Shown: piece by piece, positions 1 to 4,983 of the stretch
Layout: every line of letters begins with the position of its first letter
Position numbering within the stretch: the stretch's first letter is position 1
Assembly (NCBI GenBank): GCA_024278415.1
Contig: JAJRTI010000900.1
Coordinates: 1 to 6,227, forward strand
Length of the DNA: 6,227 nucleotides
Direction of reading: 5' to 3'
Source of the DNA: Planctomycetota bacterium
Lineage (GTDB): Bacteria > Planctomycetota > Brocadiia > JAJRTI01
The notes under the pieces: generated by a model
The model's database searches: none
Told to the model about the DNA's origin: nothing
Seen by the model: the letters and a program-made list of their open reading frames with translations, nothing else
Translations under genes and position numbers: made by a program

Positions 1-1
1 C

Positions 2-1807
2 GCGTTCACCGCGGCCATGGTCTCGCTTGGCGCGTTGCCGGTCTATTTGCTGGTGCGCCAGCGCACGGGAGTGAAGCGCGCCGCGCTCGCGTGCGGCATC
101 GCGTATCTGCTGTACGCACCGCTGGGGTACGTCAACTTGGGAGACGTTCGCGCGGTACTGTTCTGCGCGGCGCCCTTGCTCTTTGCTCTCTACTTCTTTG
201 AAGTGCAACGGCCGTGGCCGTTCCTGGTGTGCGCGGTGCTGACCCTCGCGTGCAAGGAGAACACCGCGCTCGTGCTGATCCTGCTCGGCGGGGTGGCGCT
301 GATTCGGCGGCGGAGGTGGCCGTGGGTGGTCGGTCCAGTTGTGCTCGGAGTCCTATGGTTTGGCGTCGCCACTCGGGTCGTTCTGCCCCGCATCCTGTCT
401 GGGCACATGTACTCGCCGGATACGATTCTGCGGCCATGGGGGGGCAATGGCAATCCGTTCGACCTCGCCTGGACGATCTTGTCGGATCCGGTGAACCACT
501 TCCGGCTGGTCACCAGCCATTGCCGGCTGGTTGCGGCGTTGCAACTGCTGGGGCCGTTGTGCTTTTTGTCATTGCTAGCGCCGGAACTGCTCTTGCTCGC
601 GGCGCCGGGGGCCGCGCAGATTGCGCTCTTGCGCATGGGCTACTTCCCGCACATTCGCGCGCACTGGTTCACGTTGCCGTCGGTGCTGGCCTTCGCGGCC
701 GCGGCGTATGGGATGACCCGCCTGCTGCGCACGGACAATCTTGCCGGGCGGCTGCTCGGCCGCGTGCCGGGGGGCCGGCGAGGGCTGCCATGGGTCATGG
801 CCGCAGGCTGCGCGCTCTCGAACGTGTTGCCCAACGTGCTGACGTACCCGGACGTGAGCAAGGCCACGTTCGACGCCCGGTTCCTGGACGTGTCGAACAT
901 GTACGATAGACGCTTCTACGCGTTCGACGACGAAGATCGCCGGCTGTGGAGCGTCCTCCGCCGGGTGCCGGCGGACGCGACGGTTGCGGTCTCTGGCCAC
1001 CTGCTGCCGGCCATGGCGCATCGCGAGAAGGTGATCGAGGTTTGGCGCTCGATGAAGGACATTCGAGGCGAATCGCTGTGCTTCACCGACTGCGAGTTCA
1101 TGGTCATAGACCTTCGCAGCTATGTGAACGGCGGCGGGTGGTACGAATGGCCCATGAGCCGCGTGCAAATCGCCAGGCTGCGCAAGTTGCTCGCAGGCGG
1201 CGGGTGGCGGGTGCTGCTGGAAGAGGGGACTACATTGCTTTTGAAACGTGAACCGGGGTATGTGCTGGGCGAGGCCCGAGCGGCGGAGGTCGTGGACAAG
1301 CTGAACCGCGCGTGGATGAAGGTGCAAGGCTACTACGCGGTGCACGTGGAGCGCGGCTCGGAACTCTACGAGGAGGCCAAGCTCCAAGCCGCGCGGGCAG
1401 AGTACTTGGCCGCGGTGGAAGCGAAATGTCCCGACCCGTACGCGTATTCACAACTGTGCGGGATTTCCCTTGAGTTGCGGCGATGGCCAGATGCGGTGAA
1501 GTTTGGCCGAGACGCGGTGCGCATGGAGCCGTGGGATTCATTCTCGTGGTATCGCATGGGACAGGCCCACTTGGAGCTGGACCAGCTTGCTTCCGCTCAG
1601 ACGTGTTTCCGCCGCGCCCTTTCGCTGTTTCCGTATTCCGCCAGGTACCGCGCCCACTACGCCCGCTACTTCTCGGCCGTGGGCATGACGAACGAAGCGC
1701 GGCGGCAGGCTCGCATCGCGCTCAAGATCGATCCGACGGACGACGCCGCCAAGCGGGTGGGCGAAGCGCTTGGAGTGCTTCGCCCGTCTACGTCGCCGGA
1801 CCGCTGA
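2..1807 (+). CDS. DUF2079-family polytopic membrane protein with C-terminal TPR repeats (5' partial)
   Basis: The reading frame is open from base 2, before the first ATG at 17, and homologous proteins normally have several hundred residues before this point, so the gene is probably cut by the window edge. Numbering from the ATG at 17, residues 1-240 hold about seven hydrophobic segments with short arginine-rich loops. The stretch ALPVYLLVRQRTG, the K-E-N at 80-82 and the loop RVPADATVAVSGHLLPAMAHRE near 316-337 follow the DUF2079 pattern (lysine-glutamate after a membrane helix, then VPADA..VA....L.P...HR). I recall DUF2079 being grouped with GT-C membrane glycosyltransferases; its substrate is unknown. 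The usual D-F-H-P element seems replaced by NLGDVRAV at 40-47. Residues 438-574 form three or four TPR units (A..Y..A, W..MG.A, then IDPTDD), a likely protein-interaction tail. The gene ends with tandem in-frame stops TGA TAG. The family call is from memory of motifs, without a search. Confidence 0.85.
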   Translation, partial: AFTAAMVSLGALPVYLLVRQRTGVKRAALACGIAYLLYAPLGYVNLGDVRAVLFCAAPLLFALYFFEVQRPWPFLVCAVLTLACKENTALVLILLGGVALIRRRRWPWVVGPVVLGVLWFGVATRVVLPRILSGHMYSPDTILRPWGGNGNPFDLAWTILSDPVNHFRLVTSHCRLVAALQLLGPLCFLSLLAPELLLLAAPGAAQIALLRMGYFPHIRAHWFTLPSVLAFAAAAYGMTRLLRTDNLAGRLLGRVPGGRRGLPWVMAAGCALSNVLPNVLTYPDVSKATFDARFLDVSNMYDRRFYAFDDEDRRLWSVLRRVPADATVAVSGHLLPAMAHREKVIEVWRSMKDIRGESLCFTDCEFMVIDLRSYVNGGGWYEWPMSRVQIARLRKLLAGGGWRVLLEEGTTLLLKREPGYVLGEARAAEVVDKLNRAWMKVQGYYAVHVERGSELYEEAKLQAARAEYLAAVEAKCPDPYAYSQLCGISLELRRWPDAVKFGRDAVRMEPWDSFSWYRMGQAHLELDQLASAQTCFRRALSLFPYSARYRAHYARYFSAVGMTNEARRQARIALKIDPTDDAAKRVGEALGVLRPSTSPDR

Positions 1808-1978
1808 TAGAGGACCGATTGGACGATTGACAAGATTCTTGGTTACTTCGCGTGGTCAGCGCTCAGCCTGCAACCTGGCCTGTTCGCCAACGCGTTGGTC
1901 TTGCCGCCGCCGCAGCGCGGTCGGAGACGGCCGGCAGGCGGCGTTGGTGTGAGAATCCACCTGCCCCAACGGGGCATG

Positions 1979-2006
1979 ACATACCAGCCCGGGGCGAAGC
2001 CCCGGG
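1979..2006 (+). repeat. GC-rich hairpin module, left copy
   Basis: The hairpin CCCGGGGC, loop GAA, GCCCCGGG (1988-2006) has an 8-bp perfect stem and is preceded by ACATACCAG. The whole 28-base unit recurs in inverted orientation at 2123-2150 with one difference, which falls in the loop. The identity of the non-palindromic ACATACCAG flank in both copies shows that these are copies of one element and not two independent GC-rich hairpins. Confidence 0.85.
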
Positions 2007-2030
2007 GAAACGTGACCGCCGCATTTCGCG

Positions 2031-2045
2031 AGCCCTGAAAGGGCG
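2031..2045 (+). repeat. GCCCTGAAAGGGC hairpin, inner left copy
   Basis: The core GCCCT, loop GAA, AGGGC lies at 2032-2044. Bases 2031-2045 are the exact reverse complement of 2084-2098. The same core occurs a third time at 2154-2166 in the orientation of the right copy. Hairpins of this type are common between genes in several environmental bacterial phyla, as far as I recall. Confidence 0.85.
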
Positions 2046-2083
2046 AGACAGGGTGAACCCAACGCATGGGCCCCGGAATGTCA

Positions 2084-2098
2084 CGCCCTTTCAGGGCT
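2084..2098 (-). repeat. GCCCTGAAAGGGC hairpin, inner right inverted copy
   Basis: This is the perfect 15-base partner of 2031-2045, with core GCCCT, loop TTC, AGGGC at 2085-2097. Paired with the left copy it would close a 38-base central loop (2046-2083). Confidence 0.85.
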
Positions 2099-2122
2099 GG
2101 GGCCTCTGATGATGGACCGCTA

Positions 2123-2150
2123 CCCGGGGCTGCGCCCCGGGCTGGTATGT
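2123..2150 (-). repeat. GC-rich hairpin module, right inverted copy
   Basis: The stem is CCCGGGGC, loop TGC, GCCCCGGG (2123-2141), followed by CTGGTATGT, the reverse complement of the flank of the left copy at 1979-1987. The single difference between the copies is in the loop (GAA, seen as TTC on this strand, against TGC), so the stem is unchanged. Confidence 0.85.
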
Positions 2151-2280
2151 GTAGCCCTTTCAGGGCCAAGGCCGTGTCCGCGCCAGTCACAGCAGTGCAC
2201 CGTGCTTCGCATCCTGCGACCCTCCGGCGAGCAACCTGCCAACTCCACCCACATCAAACAGCGAAGAACGATTCACAAGA

Positions 2281-4494
2281 ATGACCCCGACGAAGATGAC
2301 GAAGCCCGGCCTTAGGCTGTTCATGGTGTGTAGCGTAGCTCTCGCAGTCAGCGCGCTGGCGCATTGGCTGAGCGCGCTTGGGCTGCCGCCTTGGCTCAAG
2401 GGCGCGGCCGCGAGCCTGAACGCGGTTGCCGGCTTGGCGATGGTGCTGGCCGTGCCTGGCCTCGCTTGGCTTCCGGTGTGGCGCGGCCTGGGATGGCTCG
2501 ACGAGGAGTGCGATGGATTCTACGTGGTGCTGGCGGTGGGATTGGGCACGGTGCTATGCCATGGGATCAGCCACAAGGCCATCGTATTGAGCGGCTACCT
2601 CGCGGAATACTGGCCCATGTGGTGGGCCGCAGTGTTGTGGGCCGCGGCCGGGTGGGCTGCTTCTGTGCAGTGGGGGGGGGCTCTGGCAGTCAGATGGCCG
2701 CGGCCGGTTGTCGTGCGGTGTTCGCTCGGCGCCGCGCTGGCCGTCGTCTGTTTCGCTCTTGCCACGTCTCCGCCTCGCTTTGTCGAGGAGACCAACTACT
2801 GGCCCGACAAGGCCTACGCCGACTTCGCGGGCCTGAACTTCGGGCGCGTCGACCTCGATCGTGAGGGGATTACCGTGCGGTTTGGCGATCAGTGGGTCAA
2901 GAGGGGGAAGCGGACGTACGATTTGCACGGCGAAGAGGCCCGCATCTACATTTCGAACCGCGGCGACGTCGCGTACCCTCTCGATCTCATCCTGGTGTTG
3001 AGGAACAACTGGCGCACGCCGCTCGTGGCCGAGTTTGAGTTCGACGGGCGGACGCTTCGGGAGGGCGAGTTGACGCGCTATGCGCGGCAGCGGCGGGGCG
3101 CCAAGGGGATAGGGGAGGATTACCTGCTGCTTTGGCCGCGGTTTGATCACACTGTCGACCCGCGCGATCGGCCGCCGCATCTGGTGCTGGCCGCGCCGAC
3201 CCTAGAGGTGCCGCCGGGCGACCACGTGTTGCGGGTGGAGATCTTGCCATCGAGGGCCACGGACGAAGCGGGCCCGCGCGTCACGCTCTTCGATCTCTCC
3301 AACACGACGGCCGCGGAGTTCTACCGCGAACTGAGCGCGCGGTTCTTTGTGGCGGACACTGGGGATCTGTACGAGACACTCGACTTCAGCCGCAACTTCA
3401 GACTCTACTGGATCCAGCATTCGAGTTCGTTCAACCCGACCATTCCCGACTCGGGCGGCGCCACGTCGATCAGCGATGAGCCGCCCGGGCATCACTTCCT
3501 CTGCTTCCTCGCCCTGACCTTCATTCGCGACTCGATCACGAGCATTAGCTTGTTGTTCCTTGTCGAGTTGATGCTGCTGGTCGCGTTGGCCGTGCAGTTC
3601 GCGGCATGGGACAACAACGCGTTCCGCTGGTGGCACGTGTTGCCGCTCCTGGGCGTATCGTTCGCCTACACGAGGCTGTGCCGGCTGGGGGCGGAGTCGA
3701 ATGCTCCGGACACGTTGTTCCTGCTGGTATGGCTCTGCGTGATGTGGGCTCATCTCGACGGCCGCGAGCGTCTCGCGGGCTGGCTCGTGGGCGTAGCGTG
3801 GCTGATCCATATTCCCACGCCGCAATGCGTGGTCTTCACCGGAGTCGCGTCTTGGCTCGCGATGCGCGACCGACGCGGGATCAGGTTTATTGTGCGGGCG
3901 TTCCTGGTTATCTTGGCGGTGACGGCCATTCGGGTGCTGTTGATTTCCATGGATGCTGGCTTGCGCGGTGCGCTGTTCAGTGGGCAGGCGCGCTTCGGCG
4001 GGGTGCAGCGCTTGGAGCTGCTGCGGGAGATTCTGATTGACCACGATTGGTCTCGAATCGTCGTGCTGCTGCACGTGGCGCGCAATTTTGCCCGGTTGGT
4101 GTTGATTGCTTCGTGCGGCGCGATCCCGATCGCGGCGGTCTCCTTCTTTGTTCGCGTGAGAGCGGAGGAGGCGCGGGCGCGCGCCAAGACCACTGTGCTG
4201 TTGCTCTTCGGGGTGTTCTACTACCTGGCCATGAGCCTCATCGACACGCAACGGGCGCACCACGTGGGGCCCATTGCATTCCCGCTGATGATTGCCGCGG
4301 TCCGGCGCGTCGCGTTTGTCGATCGCGTTTGGATCCGCCGGCTGCTGTTTGGCGCGATGGTGGCCAGCGCGGTTGCCGCGGTCGTCTATCTCCTTCATGC
4401 CGGGCCCGACTACACCGGCACATTCACGAGCCATCCCATCTATCAACTCACCCATCCGTCGTCCCGCAGGGGATACGGGTTTCATGCGTTCTAA
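2281..4494 (+). CDS. Multi-pass membrane protein with a large soluble beta-rich domain; possible GT-C-type glycosyltransferase
   Basis: The 737-residue frame starts at an ATG with only a weak purine-rich GAAGAA-type stretch upstream; an ATG at 2296 is an alternative that would lose five residues. Five hydrophobic segments lie at about 11-34, 45-67, 80-99, 111-130 and 145-163. Residues 165-400 are soluble and rich in beta-type stretches (ARIYISNRGDVAYPLDLILVL, LVLAAPTLEVPPGDHVLRVEI), probably an extracytoplasmic jelly-roll-like domain. From 404 to 705 there are about nine further hydrophobic segments. The junction DSGGATSISDEPPGHH (390-405), a helix starting APDTLFLLVWL (476-486) and TQRAHHVGPIAFPLMIAA (656-673) resemble the acidic loop, proline-glycine element and late membrane segments of GT-C sugar transferases that use polyprenyl-phosphate sugars. 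That function is inferred. I do not recognise a named family. It follows another GT-C-like membrane protein gene. Confidence 0.85.
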   Translation: MTPTKMTKPGLRLFMVCSVALAVSALAHWLSALGLPPWLKGAAASLNAVAGLAMVLAVPGLAWLPVWRGLGWLDEECDGFYVVLAVGLGTVLCHGISHKAIVLSGYLAEYWPMWWAAVLWAAAGWAASVQWGGALAVRWPRPVVVRCSLGAALAVVCFALATSPPRFVEETNYWPDKAYADFAGLNFGRVDLDREGITVRFGDQWVKRGKRTYDLHGEEARIYISNRGDVAYPLDLILVLRNNWRTPLVAEFEFDGRTLREGELTRYARQRRGAKGIGEDYLLLWPRFDHTVDPRDRPPHLVLAAPTLEVPPGDHVLRVEILPSRATDEAGPRVTLFDLSNTTAAEFYRELSARFFVADTGDLYETLDFSRNFRLYWIQHSSSFNPTIPDSGGATSISDEPPGHHFLCFLALTFIRDSITSISLLFLVELMLLVALAVQFAAWDNNAFRWWHVLPLLGVSFAYTRLCRLGAESNAPDTLFLLVWLCVMWAHLDGRERLAGWLVGVAWLIHIPTPQCVVFTGVASWLAMRDRRGIRFIVRAFLVILAVTAIRVLLISMDAGLRGALFSGQARFGGVQRLELLREILIDHDWSRIVVLLHVARNFARLVLIASCGAIPIAAVSFFVRVRAEEARARAKTTVLLLFGVFYYLAMSLIDTQRAHHVGPIAFPLMIAAVRRVAFVDRVWIRRLLFGAMVASAVAAVVYLLHAGPDYTGTFTSHPIYQLTHPSSRRGYGFHAF

Positions 4495-4501
4495 GAAGGG
4501 G

Positions 4502-4515
4502 CGGCGGCGCCGCCG
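4502..4515. terminator. GC palindrome just after the membrane-protein gene, possible weak terminator
   Basis: A perfect 14-bp palindrome, CGGCGGCGCCGCCG, starts eight bases after the TAA stop. It could fold into a short GC hairpin in RNA, but no T tract follows, so intrinsic termination is doubtful. The longer hairpin at 4527-4590 may serve the same end. Confidence 0.2.
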
Positions 4516-4526
4516 TCAGGCTGTTC

Positions 4527-4590
4527 GTAGTAGGGCGATTTATCGCCCGTCTCTGCGTCTGTGGCGACGGGCGATAAATCGCCCTGCTAC
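4527..4590. repeat. Nested inverted repeat with GGGCGATTTATCGCCC arms
   Basis: The arms at 4527-4550 and 4567-4590 are reverse complements over 24 bases with one T/G wobble, and pairing extends one more base to 4551 and 4566, leaving a 14-base loop. Each arm is also self-complementary: GGGCGAT, TT, ATCGCCC at 4533-4548 and again in the right arm. The element can therefore fold as one long hairpin or as two short ones. I recall similar sequences scattered between genes in several environmental phyla, so this is probably one copy of a dispersed family. It may also act as a terminator or mRNA stabiliser. Confidence 0.85.
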
Positions 4591-4610
4591 AAGCCTTGTC
4601 ACCTCGCACC

Positions 4611-4642
4611 GCGTACATCGACAACTTGTTGTCGATGTACGC
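4611..4642. repeat. Perfect 15-bp-stem palindrome centred on CAACTTGTTG
   Basis: The arms GCGTACATCGACAAC (4611-4625) and GTTGTCGATGTACGC (4628-4642) are perfect reverse complements separated only by TT. It forms the start of the first copy of the direct repeat at 4614-4658. The near-perfect dyad with almost no loop could be a protein-binding operator or a cruciform-type mobile palindrome. Confidence 0.85.
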
Positions 4643-4658
4643 GCACTAAGCGCCTATG
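4614..4658 (+). repeat. 45-base direct repeat, copy 1
   Basis: Bases 4614-4658 match 4827-4871 without gaps, sharing ACATCGACAAC, TGTTGTCG, GCGC and CTAAGCGCCTA, with differences mainly in the middle. The offset is exactly 213 bases. The two copies bracket the branched hairpin and the four-hairpin element. Confidence 0.8.
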
Positions 4659-4699
4659 TTTTCTCGCAGACTTCGCTGCGAGAAAGGGGCGCTATGCGC
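4641..4699. repeat. Branched hairpin with TTTCTCGCAG / CTGCGAGAAA stem
   Basis: The inner stem at 4660-4669 and 4676-4685 is 10 bp with loop ACTTCG. Outside it AGCGCC (4649-4654) pairs with GGCGCT (4688-4693), and GCGCA (4641-4645) pairs with TGCGC (4695-4699). Together they form one extended imperfect hairpin with internal loops. The first 18 bases are shared with the direct repeat. Confidence 0.7.
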
Positions 4700-4713
4700 A
4701 GCGCGTGGGGCGT

Positions 4714-4818
4714 GTTGGAGTAACGGCTTCAGCCGTTGGTCCTGGTGCGGCTTCAGCCGCTCCGCTTCGGCGCCTGAAGGCGCTCAGAGGTACTGACGCC
4801 TGAAGGCGTCACTCCAAC
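4714..4818. repeat. 105-bp four-hairpin element with GTTGGAGT / ACTCCAAC inverted ends
   Basis: The 8-base ends at 4714-4721 and 4811-4818 are perfect inverted repeats. Between them lie four short hairpins with two-base loops: AACGGCT-TC-AGCCGTT (4722-4737), GCGGCT-TC-AGCCGC (4747-4760), GCGCCT-GA-AGGCGC (4770-4783) and GACGCCT-GA-AGGCGTC (4795-4810). The first two carry the TTCA core and the last two its complement TGAA, so the element is inverted overall. Outer stem bases differ between hairpins in compensating pairs. It resembles a small non-autonomous palindromic element; no flanking target duplication is evident. Confidence 0.8.
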
Positions 4819-4826
4819 GGGCCGCA

Positions 4827-4871
4827 CACATCGACAACATGTTGTCGTTCCTTGCGCGCTAAGCGCCTAAG
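4827..4871 (+). repeat. 45-base direct repeat, copy 2
   Basis: This is the partner of 4614-4658. Its palindrome is reduced to CGACAACATGTTGTCG (4832-4847, 16 bp and perfect), because the outer bases have diverged to TTCCTT. The GCGC-CTAAGCGCCTA end is kept. It sits 17 bases before the possible promoter of the secreted-protein gene. Confidence 0.8.
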
Positions 4872-4887
4872 TGTGGTTGAGGACTGG

Positions 4888-4916
4888 TTGATGCCCGCGC
4901 TGGCATGTGCGAGAAT
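4888..4916 (+). promoter_or_regulatory. Possible sigma70-type promoter for the secreted-protein gene
   Basis: TTGATG at 4888-4893 and GAGAAT at 4911-4916 are separated by 17 bases, each matching four of six consensus positions. Transcription would begin near 4923. In a GC-rich genome such partial matches arise by chance, so the call rests mostly on correct spacing and position just past the repeat mosaic. Confidence 0.3.
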
Positions 4917-4941
4917 GGGCCGCGTTTTGGGTCAGCGGCCC
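4917..4941 (+). promoter_or_regulatory. Leader hairpin upstream of the secreted-protein gene
   Basis: GGGCCGC (4917-4923) and GCGGCCC (4935-4941) form a 7-bp stem with an 11-base loop. It overlaps the predicted start of transcription, so it may be only partly in the transcript. It ends about 30 bases before the ribosome binding site. A regulatory role is not shown. Confidence 0.3.
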
Positions 4942-4971
4942 TTGCCACCGGCCACACTCATTCCACTGGTC

Positions 4972-4977
4972 GAGGGA
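4972..4977 (+). promoter_or_regulatory. Ribosome binding site GAGGGA
   Basis: GAGGGA ends six bases before the ATG at 4984. It is the clearest Shine-Dalgarno-like site in the window and fixes the start codon of the secreted-protein gene, which is followed at once by a signal peptide. Confidence 0.7.
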
Positions 4978-4983
4978 CTGAAC

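Larger units (their letters stand above)
1963..2166. repeat. 204-bp symmetric composite inverted repeat (REPIN-like)
   Basis: Three hairpin modules on the left are mirrored by three on the right, and every pair shares the same centre at 2064.5. The outer pair is GCCCCAACGGGGC at 1963-1975 and GCCCTTTCAGGGC at 2154-2166. The middle pair is 1979-2006 and 2123-2150, 28 bases that are reverse complements with one mismatch. The inner pair is 2031-2045 and 2084-2098, 15 bases and perfect. The spacers between modules also match in length (24 bases on each side) although their sequences differ. Each module is itself a hairpin with a three-base loop. This is the layout of a REP doublet or REPIN, short palindromes mobilised in inverted pairs by RAYT-type transposases acting in trans; no transposase is in view. 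It could also form a transcript structure or act as a terminator. Confidence 0.85.
1808..2280. other. 473-base intergenic region dominated by inverted repeats
   Basis: No convincing gene lies here. Short open frames exist on both strands, but they run through hairpins and encode low-complexity proline, arginine and glycine-rich peptides. Bases 1808-1962 hold little beyond a 12-bp perfect palindrome, CCAACGCGTTGG, at 1887-1898. Bases 1963-2166 hold the symmetric repeat described separately. Bases 2167-2280 lead to the next start codon without a clear promoter or strong ribosome binding site. The large gap makes tight translational coupling between the two flanking membrane-protein genes unlikely, although read-through transcription is possible. 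Confidence 0.8.
4495..4983. other. 489-base intergenic region made of palindromic elements
   Basis: No gene is supported. Open frames across it on either strand merely read through repeats. In order it holds a GC palindrome (4502-4515), a long hairpin (4527-4590), the first copy of a direct repeat (4614-4658) that begins with a strong palindrome, a branched hairpin (4641-4699), a four-hairpin element with inverted ends (4714-4818), the second direct-repeat copy (4827-4871), a possible promoter (4888-4916), a leader hairpin (4917-4941) and a ribosome binding site (4972-4977). The repeat families differ from those in the gap at 1808-2280. Confidence 0.8.

Noticed and set aside
575..1387. A 270-residue open frame on the minus strand
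   Set aside because: It is a shadow of the DUF2079-like gene. Its composition is rich in H, R, Q and A and it has no domain pattern.
1827..1855. TTGACA at 1827-1832 as a promoter -35 box
   Set aside because: No -10-like hexamer lies 16-18 bases downstream (the sequence there is GCGTGG), and the next gene starts about 430 bases away.
1887..1898. The palindrome CCAACGCGTTGG as an operator
   Set aside because: It is perfect over 12 bp, but short, single-copy in the window and far from any start codon, so chance in GC-rich DNA is a sufficient explanation.
1963..2166. A CRISPR array
   Set aside because: The repeats are inverted and palindromic, with no regular series of direct repeats and unique spacers of constant size.
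3202..4485. A 427-residue open frame on the minus strand
   Set aside because: It lies opposite the membrane-protein gene at 2281-4494. Its translation is rich in H, Q, R, E and P with no recognisable domain, as expected for the antisense of a hydrophobic GC-rich gene.
4047..4723. Plus-strand frames at 4047-4577, 4292-4723 and 4561-4803 that extend into the gap
   Set aside because: They begin in the wrong frame inside the membrane-protein gene or read straight through palindromic repeats, and none has a ribosome binding site with coding character.
4711..4821. Target-site duplication around the four-hairpin element
   Set aside because: The bases beside the 8-base ends (CGT on the left, GGG on the right) do not match, so no duplication can be claimed.
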